Positions 1 through 12,647 of a DNA stretch of 64,000 bases are shown here, piece by piece (positions within the stretch are counted from its first letter, which is position 1; every line of letters starts with the position of its first letter). The stretch is from Limnoperna fortunei (taxonomy: Eukaryota; Mollusca; Bivalvia; Mytilida; Modiolidae). The notes under the pieces are model-generated. The model searched no databases. It was not told the origin of the DNA and was given only the letters and a program-made list of their open reading frames with translations. Location of the stretch: contig OX104115.1 in NCBI GenBank assembly GCA_944474755.1, positions 51,836,648 through 51,900,647 on the forward strand, in the 5' to 3' direction. Made by a program: the position numbers and the translations under genes.

Positions 1-1815
1 GGTGGGGTTTTGAAGACGCGATTCATTATTTCTTGTACTATGATGCATGTGTGCATATGATGCAGTCTTTAGATTTTCTATAGAATTTAGACATCTAATA
101 CATTTTTTCTGGTTGTTACAGAACGAAAAAATATATAATCCGTATAACAGTAGATCAAAAAGACAAAACGGTTTGAAACACACTTAAGCATATTTTTTCC
201 CTGTTATTAATCTTAAATTTTAATATTTGAATAATACTGTTCATTGTTTGTTTACATACTTTTGTGTTTTCTTTTTCTTTTATGTGTTGTTCTTATTGTT
301 TCTTTTTTTTTTTGCTTCTATACATGTGTAATTGTACTGCTGGCGTATATATAATAATGAAATCTATATTATTAGGAAAGGACCTTAGTAAGTCGTGATA
401 ACTTGTGTGTTTAATCTAAATAAATTCGACTGCTTTACAACACATAATTATACTACCCGCAAACTTGTTTGGGGGTATATAGGAATCACACTGTCTGTCT
501 GTCCGTCTGTCCACATCCCTTGTAAGCTCAACTCCTCCTAAACTTGTTTAATGTCAAACATGATCATAAATAACGGAATGTATACAAAATGTATCTTAAT
601 CCAATGAAAGCAATATGACCTGATTAAATAAAACCTCAACTATTAATATTACTAGAATATTCCCATGAAATTGCACAGATATGAACAACACGCAGTGACA
701 CATTCAGACAAACACATCATGCTATACTTCTTATAACACATATTGCTTTGAGGAAAATCTAACAAAACGCAACTCTTAGAGTTCATTGATGACATAACGG
801 ACAACAAGGAAAACGGTAAAAAAAACTAATTTTACTAAATGAACTTTACTAATGAACTTTCATAAGGCCCTGTATAATCTTCTTAACTACAATATTATAG
901 AGTATACGGAAACGCACAGTTTGTTGTAGAACCGTAAAAGGTCGTTTTAGGTTTATTTAATTTATAAACACAATTACATCAGGTCTAACGTATATCAGTA
1001 GACAACTAGCAAATCACAAAATCAAGTGTTTTGCAATTAAATCTAAATTTAATGCACTTTCTCCACAAAATGATCCTGTAAAACAAATGGCAAATGACAT
1101 TTCATTTAGAAAATACCCCGTTAACGCTTTCACCGCAAAAAAGCACCCACTTTTATCTATGCATTGCACATATAGATTTTAAAACATGTTACATGTAATC
1201 TACCTAATCTAAGTATGGCACATGAGTATCCAATCAGAAACCTCAGCATAAAGCTGTTTTTTTTTATCAAAACGTGGGCTTTTAAGTCCTTATTTAGGCC
1301 ATCTCCGGAGAATGTAAGCTCTGTATGGGATCCATTTTACAGCAAGAAAAAGAAAAAAGAAAAAATTGAACAATATTCAACAAATTTTCATGTTCCATGT
1401 CTGTCCGTAAAACATTCGTTTTGCATTCCAAAATTACAATTATAACTAAACAATTACAATCGTCTGGCCTGCAAACTGCCAACAGCAGTTCAATATAGAA
1501 ATTTCTTATTTCTGTTGATATCCTTTAGTGTATAGGTGTTCGGTATAATAAACATTTATTGCCGGCAAGTAATGTGAATACATGTATCAGAATCGTCCCC
1601 CCATTTAATGTTGTTATTTTGTGATGTTAAAAACTGCATCATAAATCGGAGGTTGCACGATAGTACTCGTGGGAAGATACGACGTAGCGCGTTTTGGGGG
1701 TAACCACTGAATAGGAAATAAAAATAGAAATGTATTATAGGATTAAACACCATTTTCAATGGATTTAACCGAAGGAGTTTTATCATATGTTTGTGAGTGA
1801 ATTAGTCTTGTTGAT
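1..1815. other. AT-rich noncoding stretch, no gene seen
   Basis: I find no exon-like frame with splice signals here. The short open frames lack domain content and overlap on both strands. A short CTGT/CCGT microsatellite lies near 489-513, next to a phrase that looks like the edge of a dispersed repeat. Confidence 0.5.
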
Positions 1816-1818
1816 ATT

Positions 1819-1954
1819 AAACAGATATATCATGTCTGGGAGGGGTATTTGTGAAAAATACCAGTCGAGAGATGAAATTTGATTCTCGAGACTGGTATTT
1901 TTCACGAATTGGTATTTTTCACAAATGCCCCTCCCAGGCATGATTTATCTGTTT
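1819..1954. repeat. 136-bp nested hairpin (MITE-like)
   Basis: Arms of about 44 nt (1819-1862 and 1911-1954) are reverse complements with a few mismatches; both begin AAACAGATA when read inward. A second, shorter pair (ATACCAGTCGAGAG against CTCGAGACTGGTAT) is nested inside, so the DNA can fold as a hairpin with an alternative internal stem. There is no coding capacity. It is probably a foldback-type nonautonomous element; no target duplication was confirmed. Confidence 0.7.
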
Positions 1955-2760
1955 AATTACACCGAATATCAAGATTTCAAAGAGCGATGGTACTAGACCA
2001 CTTGCGTGTTGTATATTGACTGTTTACTATCGGAATGTTTCCGATTATCAAAATCGATTACTCATGTTATGTTTACTTTGAGGTAAACGTCAAAACTTCC
2101 GAATGAATATTTCCAGGATAATAATATGCGAGGGTTATTTTTAAGCAAATACCCAGTCACAGAGGGTAATTTTTTGCCGAATACCCCGGTGATGACGAAA
2201 TCGATGCAAAATCAGGAAATGTGCGAAAAATACACTGTCTATTGACCAATCAAAAGCCAGCATTTTTATATGAGGTGTAATTAACCGATAAATTTACTGA
2301 ACACGGTGTTTAATCCTTCTAATTCTTTGAAATTGTATTAGGAAAGTAGTTTTATATAAGGTATTCTCAATTTCATATTCATTAATAATAGAACCAATTT
2401 AATGAGCAAATAATGAACACCAGTAATTTGAACAATACTTGACAAAAAGTTTATTGCTCGGAGTTTCAAGACCCTAGCGGCGACTTATTAAAGCGAATAC
2501 AGAACAATAAGGTTGGCTAGTCCCCCATGACATTTTTGTATTGGAAAGTACAGAAAGTTTGTGTCCATAACACTTTTTATCAATATTTATTTGCATATAG
2601 TAAGTTAATAAAAATAAACTTTCAAATGTAAAATATCCTTGTAAAACTTTTATTTTTTTAATTTGTTTGTAAACAATACTAATTTTATAACTGAAACAAA
2701 ACTGCTTTTATTTATGCAACAGTACATTTTAAACGGTGGTAAAACTTGTCAATACCGTTC
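1955..2760. other. Noncoding, no gene seen
   Basis: AT-rich sequence. At about 2125-2195 there are two loosely similar phrases (AGGGTTATTTTTAAGC and AGGGTAATTTTTTGCC) resembling the interior of the preceding hairpin, which suggests a decayed related copy. Nothing else is supported. Confidence 0.4.
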
Positions 2761-3723
2761 TTTAAAGGGGAAGGAAACCACAAAATAAATTTAAGCTCAA
2801 TTGAAATAAAAAAGTTAAAAATAAGATTTACTATTTAAAGTTGTTACAAATTTTACAAGGAAAGTCGAAAAATATTGATTAAAAATAAAATTTTTGAATT
2901 TCCCGCTAGCTCATGGGCGTCGACATATTGTGGCGCTCTTTTTCATTTAAGAGTGCAAACAGTGCAATTGGCTACGTAATTCCTACTATAGGCAGTGCGA
3001 TGTATATATTCATATTATTTTGCTTTCATCGGCACTAAATTATGCCATCTCCCCAACTATTAATTGCTTAAATTTAAGTAATAAAATACGTGGAAGAAGA
3101 CCACGAAAAATAATTGTTCAAATCTTCTGGCACTCGTAGTATTTCATTAAACATCAGTGAATCCGACTGTATAAATGTTCATCGAGATTTTAGATTTTGA
3201 GTGCATTGTTACGCAGTTGTGATCTTCAAGTTCTTTTGCACCAAGTCGAATTCTATAAACACAAATATTTTCTTCTGTGGTCGGCATTTCGTGCTAATTT
3301 CAAAACACGTACCAGTCCACTATGTCCGAAATATAACTTCTGAGACCCCTTTCTGAATATGCTAAATTCTTCTCGAATTCAATATCTTCAGAAATAAGAT
3401 CTTTTTAAATATTATGAAGTCCCATATGGTTTTAGCTGTTTTTGTTTACCATATCAATTGTATCAGTTATAAATATTTTGGAAAGTTAATCATAATTAGC
3501 AGATGCTGAGACAGGTAAATCGGAATAGTAGGTGTGACGTCACAGATCACACATTAATGGCTGCATACATGGAGGCGGGAATTCCAAAATTTATTATCAC
3601 AAAATATTGATTTATTTCTTTATGGTGCCATTTTGTAACACGAACATAGTTAGAAATATATTTATATAAGAATCTTCTGCAAACTTATACAAAGATGTTT
3701 GGAGGGTTTCCTTCCCCTTTAAA
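2761..3723. mobile_element. 963-bp nonautonomous DNA transposon with terminal inverted repeats
   Basis: The ends are perfect 19-bp inverted repeats: TTTAAAGGGGAAGGAAACC at 2761 and its reverse complement ending at 3723. Subterminal symmetry continues inward: GAATTTCCCGC near 2897 pairs with GCGGGAATTCC near 3577, and the AT-rich ATATTGATT phrases are mirrored. No transposase ORF is present. The terminal TTTAAA could include a TTAA or TTTAAA-like target duplication, but I cannot separate it from the repeat itself. The superfamily is unassigned. Confidence 0.75.
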
Positions 3724-3854
3724 ATTTAAATATAATCTATTAAAATCCAAGTAAAAGTTTCAATATTAATCGATTTATACTCCTTGGCAACAGAAACACA
3801 TGCGACGTGTAACATAATGCCCGCAAAATTTATTCACATTTTATTTTTGTTGGT

Positions 3855-4111
3855 ATGCTTGTTTGAATGATGTTTGACGCCACTTTCAGCAATTTTTCAG
3901 TAATATCATGACAACCAGTTTTTATTGGGGGAGGAAGCCGGATTACCCGGAGAAAACAACCAACCTTCGGTAGTAAACTGGCAATCCTTGTAAATTATAA
4001 AAGGAGTCGAGCGCAGCCACAGTGAGGCTAGAACCCACAACCTCAGTGTTGACAGAGCACGTGATCAATAGTACACGAACTACCTTAACCACTCGGCTAC
4101 CGAGGCCCCCG
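3855..4111 (-). mobile_element. tRNA-derived SINE, full-length-like, minus strand
   Basis: Read on the minus strand it starts with a tRNA-like head (GGCCTCGGTAGCCGAGTGG, an A-box match) and an RGGTTCTAGCCTC B-box-like phrase. The body includes AAGGATTGCCAGTTTACTAC and CTCCCCCAATAAAAACTGG, and the 3' end is GCTGAAAGTGGCGTCAAACA followed by an AAAC-rich tail. The same body recurs at 7655 and 55267 and in fragments at 27.2 and 27.9 kb. It resembles the RUDI/Meta-type SINEs of molluscs (family name from memory, unverified). Confidence 0.8.
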
Positions 4112-4585
4112 TTTTATTTATGAATTTTTTTATGCTGAGGTTTTGCCATTTCACAATGTACAGGTGTAAATGTTCTTACCCGCTCTGGAATAACTTGTAG
4201 AAAATTTGGTGAAAATGTTTTAGTTAACTGTGTCTTTATTAGGCTTGAGCGGCACCGATGAGTCTAGATTAGCGCGAATATAGTGAGGTAAATAGTGAGG
4301 TATATTTTTTTAAACTTGTTACCTATGATGGCATCATTAATGGCAATGCCATGGAAAATTTTTTAATTTTAAATTGTTCGCCAAAACGAGAAAAGATTCA
4401 AATCGGTATCAGCCTCACTACAGTAGAATTTCCTGTGTGTTTCCAAAACGTTTACTTGGTAAATAAACATATAATTAAATAATGGGTATTAGGATGCCCT
4501 GGAAGTGTATGAATTTTGTTTACCTTAGCATTAATTACCTGTACAATAATTTATATTGTTAAAAAGAATAGAAATATATAAACCC
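4112..4585. other. Noncoding, no gene seen
   Basis: No feature beyond low-complexity AT-rich sequence. Confidence 0.4.
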
Positions 4586-4589
4586 TCTT

Positions 4590-4885
4590 TTACTTGGGTT
4601 ATGGGAAAGGAAAGGAAGAGGTTTGGGTTATGAATGTGGTAAGGAATGGTTGGGTTATGGGATGAAACGAAGGCTTTGGGTTATGGGGGGGGAGTGGGGA
4701 GAGGGTTGCGTATGGTGGTGTAAAGGCTGCAGGGGGGTTGGGTTAATTGGAGGGGGAATGGGGGGTTTTGGTGAGGAGGACGGTTTGGGTATGGGTGGAA
4801 AGGGAAGATTGGAATATGAGATTTGGGAAGGGGGCAGTGGGAAGGTATTTGGGTTATGGGGTGGAAAGGGAGGTTTGAATTCCGG
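4590..4885 (+). repeat. G-rich degenerate minisatellite (TTTGGGTTATGGG-type)
   Basis: The plus strand is strongly G/purine-rich and repeats a TTGGGTTATG-like phrase irregularly (about 4593, 4622, 4649, 4675, 4737, 4786 and 4848), separated by runs such as GGGGGGG. An open frame of 96 codons over it is Gly-rich and is a by-product of composition. The many G3+ tracts could form G-quadruplexes on this strand. GGGTTA is a permutation of the animal telomere hexamer, but this is not a telomere array. Confidence 0.6.
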
Positions 4886-4889
4886 ATTG

Positions 4890-6095
4890 ACGTTAGATAA
4901 TAAGAGAGAGTAGGGAAAGTCAGGGAGATGGAGTCTATGCTGAAGCGGATATGGTTTTTATATATTGCTGTAGCGCAGGTTTATTTTACTTGAATCAAGG
5001 GGGTCGTTTTTTTGGTAGCAGTTTTTCATAACAGAGTTTCGGAGCACATCAATGCTTTACCGATTCAGCATTCAGCAATGATGAGAAAATGTAGCTGCTT
5101 CACTATTGAACATCGTACAACGATTTCCTTTCTGAATTTCATTTCCCATAAAAAAATCAAGAAATTTTCGTTTACCTGATGCACGCAAGAGCATTGTATT
5201 CAGTTAGTTTCCTTTGGTCTGGTTTTATTCAAGTATTAATTTCTTCCAATGTATGCATTTTTCCTTTGACTAAATATTTGAAAGTTGCAAATATGATCTT
5301 CTCATAAAAAGTAATAGAACAGACCTGCGTTACAAAATGATAGTGGGATAAACAAAAGAGGGAGAATCGATCGCGATGGAGTGGTAGGAGAAAAGAGCTG
5401 GAAGTAAATGCTAGAGAAAGAGATGATAACATGGAGAGATATAAAAAATAAAATCGGCTTAAAAAAGGGTGAATATCACTTATCTTTTCCCCTGGTATAG
5501 TTACAAAGCCATGTTACTTTCATTTCATTCAATTGCGAGGTTATCAATATCAATAGGTGGGTATTCTGTGGGATTAATACATGTAATAAGATATCAATAC
5601 AGATTTTAAAAGTATAACGTCTGATGACAAACATTAATTTGTTAAATTGGTTAATCACCTGCTTGTCAACATTGTGGTTGCGGGTGGAGTTCCACTGTTG
5701 CAGGGTGTGCCCGAACCCAATCCAATAAATGTCATGTCTACCGAAGCGTTTATGTGGTGTTTATTTATTTCAATTTCCTTCGAGGTGCCCCTACGCATTC
5801 GAAATTAAATTTCTTCCACAAAATGTGTTTAAAATACTTTATTGTGTATTTTCAAAGATTGCATTTCTTTCCAAAATAAATTTATTTCAACAATCATTAT
5901 TGACCAATCGCTTTTAACCTTACAGTTGTTTACGCTTTATATTGTGCTCATACAATGGCGCCCATACCGTTATGCATAGTACATTGATACCTATAGTTTT
6001 TGCTGTCAATTCTGCACAACAGTTGTTAATTGAAAAACAGAGTAGTCGAACCTGACTGTGACTATGACTGTTATAGTTGCAAATTAATACATGCA
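4890..6095. other. Noncoding; decayed SINE fragment at about 5680-5730
   Basis: No gene is supported. The sequence near 5680-5730 (GTTGCGGGTGGAGTTCC followed by GCAGGGTGTGCCCGA) looks like the B-box region of the SINE family described at 3855, heavily decayed. Confidence 0.4.
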
Positions 6096-6100
6096 TACAC

Positions 6101-6440
6101 AATTAGGTTTGGTTACGGATAGAGATATTTTACACACAAAAACGAGAAGATGTATGCTAGGCAAAACAAAAATATAGATTTGCAAAAGTACATCTAGGAA
6201 AAACTTTCTATAACTAGCTGCAGCATCTGACCAGTACTAACTTAAAGTTTCCGAAGCTGGATATCTTTTCGCTAGCAAAACAATTTTCTCGACACTTTTC
6301 GTAAGCTTAACGTTACTACTTTGCCAGTCGAGCATGAAACCTTGACATCTAAGCTAGACGCAATTGCTAGAGAAGAAAAAAGTTAGATTTGTTTAGGTCT
6401 AGCTTGAAGAATTATACAGCATTACACGGCAATAATTTTG
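6101..6440. repeat. Dispersed repeat copy A (partner at 29455-29790)
   Basis: This segment aligns by eye, in the same orientation, to 29455-29790. Shared landmarks in order are TAGGTTTGGTTAC, GCATCTGAC, CGAAGCTGGA, TTCGTAAGC and a closing GATTTGTTT phrase. Divergence is substantial. Short frames in the two copies are partly collinear (EAGYLFASK here, EAGHFFANK in the partner), but both are interrupted. Confidence 0.5.
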
Positions 6441-6727
6441 ATAATTCATTTTATTTTAAATGAGCTACCGAGAAATTCAGCTTGTGTTAAGAAGTAATTA
6501 ATTTTATATACTAATAGTAGGTCATAGAACTTTTTAATTAGGAAAACTTTTTAATCAACAAATAACTTTTGCTTATACTTCACATACTTTCTAACATCAA
6601 TTCAGCTGCTATATACATGGTAAAAGAATTGCGTCCTGAATGGTCAACGAGTCCTGCGACTCATTGTTTAACGTTACGTTGTAGAGTTAATATATATGTC
6701 CTGTTGGAATCGAAATAATTCATTGGG

Positions 6728-6843
6728 AGCACAAATATATACAGATTTTATCACGGGTTGGTCCTTTATGCCCACATTTGGAGTAAAATATTTGGTATTA
6801 AGGGCCAACCCATGGTAAGATCAGTATTTATTCGTGCCCCAAT
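6728..6843. repeat. 116-bp hairpin (MITE-like)
   Basis: Imperfect arms of about 38 nt: GGGAGCACAAATATATACAG...GGTTGGTCC pairs with GGCCAACCCATGG...CGTGCCCC. No coding content. Confidence 0.6.
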
Positions 6844-7654
6844 AAAATATTTCTTAAATATTTCGTACACTCATTAATGTATTAAAATATTTTAATTCAT
6901 CACATTATATAAAATATAAAACTATTAGTAAACAAAATGAGAAATAATAACAAGTGTAACGAAGCTAAATTAAACAAAATTTAAATCATTATTTTAATAC
7001 ATGATTTAGAAAAAATACACTACATGCTAAATAAATGGAAACCTGAAATAAAGATTCCAAACCTGCCTAATTAAGTAATAATTAACCTTTATCAGGATAA
7101 TTTGTATCTGCTTTTATTTCCCCAGCAACACCATAATTACACTTGTCCTTAAGGAGCGAATATTTACAAAACCAAAATGGCCACCAACCCTGCATCACCA
7201 TACTTACTGCACTTAAACAGTACACTCATTTAGCGGACATGGGGAGCTGTCTCGTTAGTGGGTTATCAGGTTATAATACGGGAAGCCCGACTGCGGACCG
7301 TAGTAGGTAACGTCTTTGGAGAACGTCAAGCTCCTTGCACGATAAAGCCGCTACACAAGGCAACATTCTTTGCCCCTACATTTACTTCAGCTCTTTCAGT
7401 GCCAGTGAAAATTTTCAGTTTCGTTGTTTACTACTTTACCCGTTGATTTATTGTTAACATGTTCTTTCATGTAATTGACATATTGGTTGAAAGAAGTTAA
7501 ACAAACATTCAAAGATAAACGCATTTACTTCGTTACACCTCAGCATATTTTATATTCGAAAATTATTTATATTTTTATATTCAGCGGGAAAGTGAAAAAA
7601 GTCAAAGAAAGACAACTCAAGATATTCTCACTCAATATTTGAAAGTTTTTTCGG

Positions 7655-7885
7655 TTTGCTTGAGATTATAATGCACGTGGTCTGTCAACACAGAGGTTGC
7701 GGGTTCGAGTCTGCGGGTAGGGTGTACTCGACTCCAATCTTAATTAAGAAGGATTGCCAGTTTTCCTACCAAAGGGGGGGGATTTTCTCTGGGCACTCAC
7801 TCTTCCCCCCACCACAAAAACTGGACGACATGATATAGCTGAAAAAGTTGAAAGTGTCGCTAAACATATTCAAACAAACAAATCG
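7655..7885 (+). mobile_element. tRNA-derived SINE copy, plus strand
   Basis: The B-box GGTTCGAGTC lies at about 7701, followed by the family body (AAGGATTGCCAGTTTTCCTA, then AAAACTGGACGACATGATAT) and the 3' end AAAGTGTCGCTAAACA with CAAACAAACAAA. The A-box half is eroded (CGGTTTGCTTGAGATTATA). Same family as 3855 and 55267. Confidence 0.75.
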
Positions 7886-7889
7886 GATT

Positions 7890-10800
7890 ATAATGAAATT
7901 CGTCAGTGTGAAATTGTGTAATTACCGTGAATGTTTTTCTTTTTCTCTCTGATATGTACATTTTTTTGGCCAGGCTATTGTTAAACATTTGACCAATTAA
8001 GATGTATTTAAATGAAATCTAATCGGTGTAAGTTTTCTTATATGGTTCAAATAAAGCAGAAATATCTTGTTTTTCCTTCACTGTTGTGTGTACTTTTAAT
8101 AGCATTATGCAGAGGTGTGTAACGATACCTTGGAGATGATTAGATCTTGAACGTTATTTTAAAAAATAGAGTGCCTTGTAAAATGAAGAACTAAAGTTAA
8201 TAAACAATTTAAAATAATATTTTCCAGTGGATGTGTCTACAAAAGTACCCAAAGATATGTTCGAAGATATATACGTCTTAAGATAAGACTTTCATCTTTT
8301 AGGACTGATGGCGTTTAACGAAGCTATCATAGGATAGTCCCACCAAAGATTATTTTAGGACCATCATAATACAATCTGTAGTATATATGAAAATCAGTCA
8401 TTATTTGAGAAGAAAAGATATTTAAAATTTAAACAATCTTTCATGGTTAAGAATTTTATAAATCATTTCTACAAGTATTAACTAGTTAGAAAAATTGTTT
8501 TCTTCTTATTTCAAATGAAAAAAATCGGACGCTTTCGTTCTCACGACTTAGGACTAAGATGTGTTTTAAAACCATCAAAAGACATATCCGAGTCCAAAGA
8601 TAGCTTCTGGTTCCCAGTTTTTTATTCTACACAAATGCGATGTTGGGTTACTGGGGAGGGTACTCACAGAAGAATCCAGTACGTAATGTTATGGGGCGAT
8701 AGGGGTCTAGGTGTTAGAGGAGCTCTGGTAGGGGTCAGCGGGGTAAGACCCACAGAAGCAGAAACAAGTTTAAGATATTTAAACCAATTTTGATAATGAA
8801 AAGTATTAAAAAACAGGGTTTTGCCAATTATTTAGCTCTTTGCTTGCGTTATGGAAAGTATGGTATAAACCATATAACTATCACGGACCAACAATGCCGA
8901 CAAAAATCTGTACTGAACACCAAATAAAATTGCCATCTAAAGAGATGAAATTTAAATGATTTTTTTTTAAATATTTTTTATTCATAGTAAAATGTGTAGA
9001 AACAATGATAGGGTTAATATTAAAATTTAACATCCAAAGGAGATGCGCCATTTGTAAATGCATCGCCAATAATACTTGGATAGCTGTAAGCTACTTTGAA
9101 TGAAGTGTCTCTTGTTATTAAGTCGCTAAAAACAACGTTTTAGCGACATATTTTTTTTGCACGGTTTCTTATGTGTCTTGAGTGGAACGATACTTTCGAA
9201 TTTTTTTGACTGCTAAATTCACAATTGTGTCGAAAACATAACAATTTGACAACAAGTTTCATTTTAAATGAAATTTGTCTTGTCGGTATGTTTGTGTATA
9301 GAATGGAAAGCAACCTTCGGAATTGTTTTTCAATTGCTAACTTTAAAATTATATACTATCCAAAGCAATATCGGAAAATGGTGTTTTGGTATCCCAACTC
9401 ATTATATTTAATTACATTTTTGTTGAACTTTTTTGTTATTCATTGTAAGCCAGAGAATGGGATGTGCAAGAAGAAAAATTGATACTTATACTATTGAATT
9501 TCCTGTAAACTGTCTTAACTACAGTAAGGTAAAACGGAATGTATTTTGGATCGAAGACATTATTGTCACATATATGCAAGTAAGGGCCACAACAGAGCAC
9601 ATACTTTGGACACAAAAAAAAATGCCAAAAAAATTTAATGAACAAAAAATTATATACAGCTAAACGAATATAACAGAATATTAGGCAAGATACAATATTT
9701 TTATTTGCTATTGACATACATTATGTTCCCGTCAACTATTATTTATTTTATTAAATGTAACTGCATCGTCAAATGCTAAATTGATACATTAACAAGGACA
9801 ACACCTTGACCTATTTACGCTGTTACAAATAACAACCGAACTTATAGAAGATCAAGATACTTCCTAAACAGACTAGAAACACTTTACTTTTAAGGCGTTA
9901 AAGGATAAAATGAAGCAGCAAATCATCTTATATTTTGTCTGCATTTGTTCATAGTTATAGATGTTTTACTTTCATATTATAATAATTACTTCAAGATTCA
10001 TAAAGTTACTGATAATTTGAACATAATAGAATTTCGATGCAAAAAATTATTGAACGTGATGGAATTTATGGAAGTCGTTTTTATCTCTGTTTTTCGTTTG
10101 TTAAGATATGGTTGACAACAATACAACTAACAAATGTGTTCCTTTAGTTTTATCCAAAATAAATGTGAAGCATTTATTATATTAGAGGAACTTTGCTTAG
10201 TCCAATAAGAAATGTAGAATATTTTTATCACGTAGTTCTTTTTTAAACTTGTTAAAATGAGTATTGCCATATATGTAACTTAAAATAGCAGCGACTATTG
10301 CTTTTTTAACGTTCTTCAAAGGTACACAAATATTACATTTTTGTACTCTTTGTTAATGTATTTTGCCACTAAAATCCAATAAAACAAGTTTGTTTACGTT
10401 TGATATTGACAGACATTTGCAATAAAACTACAAACTCGAAAGGAGTTTTTGTACCTAGTAAAAAAAAATTAATTCAATTTAACTGGTCGGATTTAATCAA
10501 ATAAACAAGCACCTGCTACTTTAACAATAAAAATATCTAACACGATGTATTCCATTTAACCGGACGGATAATACCTGTAAAACCTTACTGGAAGTTTATT
10601 CACGCCTTTGGACGTACATTGACGCTCAAAACATAAGAAAACACAAGTGCGTAAAAGTGCACATTTGTTCAATATTTCTGTCAGAATTAATTTATTTTAC
10701 TATTTATCATTATCACTGACAATATTTACTGTTGTATTTGCGAACAATACTCAAAGTTATGCTTATCATTATAACATACCTTATTACATTTATAATGAAT

Positions 10801-11690
10801 AATTATTTAATTCACTAATTAAATATTTGTCCTTTAGTAAGATTGTTCTATTTGTGTTTAAATAATAAAAAACATTAGGTGTAACTGGTTATCATACACA
10901 ATATGAAATATAAATGCATCATGTACAAGCCACACTACTTTTGTGAAGAAAGTAGTAAAATAAAGGAATGTTACTGTAAATAATCTCACTCGTTGTGTAA
11001 ATGGTTTTTAATTAGTTGTTAACCATTAATTTTAGATATTAATGAGTACAAGTGCAATACATAAGAAATAACAATATCTATTAGTGTACAAGTATGTTTC
11101 AAAATTAAAAATTAAATAAGTAAAAACATATGAAGTAAAAAATGACAAGACACTTTTAGTCTAGGTTGTCATTTTAAATTGTTGGAAATTAGTGCTGCTT
11201 TGTGGACATGACTTCGTTTCCATCGTCGTAACTCCTACGTTGACCTCTAAATAACCAATCGTCGCAACTTTCTGTAAATATAATTTTGCATTTGTTTCAT
11301 CATACGAGAGAGGCTTTGACAGGCTGACACAGCTAACTGTAAGTTATGCATAATTTCTTTTTTTATATACTCCGAAAAAAGGAGAATTCAGATCACTATC
11401 AATGGTTTGTAAATCTTAACATTAATGTTTCATACATGCATAATTGAAGTCTCAAAGAAAAGCAAGAAGACACAAAGGTTCACAAGAAGAGTCTCGTAAT
11501 TGCCGAATATACTTTATTGTATTAAACTTAACTTATCTTTAGGCCTTTTTAAGCTACTTTATTCGTGTGTTTGAAAGGATGTCGGATTGAACTATAGTAA
11601 TTTAAAGGCCGTATTAAATGTACGAAATTTTTAAAAGCCCATCAAAATTAAACATTTACCAAATTTGAAGAGCTATTAAATCATAGGTCA
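7890..11690. other. 3.8 kb AT-rich noncoding, no gene seen
   Basis: I looked for exon-like frames flanked by pyrimidine-tract AG and GT sites and found none I can support. Frames of 60-90 codons (for example 8515-8793, 9225-9482 and 9436-9717) have no recognisable domain and overlap on opposite strands. Confidence 0.4.
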
Positions 11691-11695
11691 CTCAT

Positions 11696-12271
11696 TTATT
11701 TACATTCACACCCAGGGGTAAATCCTTCATTGTCCGATGTTTGACCAGTAAGGCAGGGAAGTTCTGAGCCTAAAAAATGGTCAAGAATTTTTGTAATTTT
11801 GTAATAAAAAGTTTTAGCATTTGAATTGGCCTATGGTTTTAATTGATTTCGGGTTACTTCTTTCTGCTTATGTGCTTTTGGTTTTGTTTCGTGTTGTATA
11901 TGTTGTCTGAATTAATATAGGTAATCGCCGATCGAATTTTGGTTATCGTTTCTCGGTAGGTTTCTTTGCTATTTTTCAATTTTAATATTTGATATCAAAT
12001 CTTGGTTTAATCTTACAAAGCATGCTGCTGTATTTTAGTGTGCATAAATCTTAGTTAGAAAAAATATTAAAATTTTGCATCCTATTCCAAAATAGAGGAA
12101 AACATGCATAACAATATGCATGAAAACAACCTGTGGTATGCTGTAGGTTATAAATGTAGCAATCTACACAGTTCTTAAACTGGATGTCATAAGAACTTGT
12201 GAAGCATCCTCTATTGAAGTTACTAATCCATGCAGTAACATTTGCAATGCTACCAACAAAAGGATACGCTC
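11696..12271 (-). pseudogene. Decayed D8C-like secreted protein gene, last two exons
   Basis: Minus strand. Exon 12271-12108 starts after a TATCAG acceptor in phase 1 and encodes a D8C-like C-terminal half (YDIQFKNC, YIYNL, then CFHAYC). The final exon 11769-11696 follows a TTTTTTAG acceptor, also in phase 1, and encodes SELPC...FTPGCECK and a TAA stop. The exon structure and phases match the gene at 13767-15389. Oddities: the exon 2 end reads TATG|CAT rather than G|GT, so the donor is lost; two conserved cysteines are changed (a Trp at the NVTAW position and GC for the CC pair); no signal-peptide exon was found upstream. Probably a tandem-duplicate relic, although sequence error at the donor is possible. 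Confidence 0.6.
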
Positions 12272-12647
12272 CTGATATAAGTATAAAATATAGGATTAGT
12301 TATTTGTACATTCATTATCATCGTGAATAATGTGTCTTTAAAGCAGCAACAATATTAATACGCATCCATTTCTCTGAGACACTACAGTGCTCAAAGCTCT
12401 ACGAAAATGAGATTGAAAGGAATTACTTCAAAAAACAGTTCCGTGTACAAATGTTATAAAATGTAGTAACAAAAAACAACCCATTCCGTTCCTATATACA
12501 TTACAAAGCATGTCACTTTAAGATATATCCAATGAAAAAAATTGCTTGGATGTTCAGGTCCTCAAACAAATGTTTGGATACGAAAAAAATTCACCCAGGT
12601 ACGTTACTGGAAAATAGAGTTACATGTTTAGATTATAACTATAGGTT

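Noticed and set aside
4623..4913. 96-codon Gly/Trp-rich frame
   Set aside because: By-product of the G-rich minisatellite; no start context, splice sites or homology.
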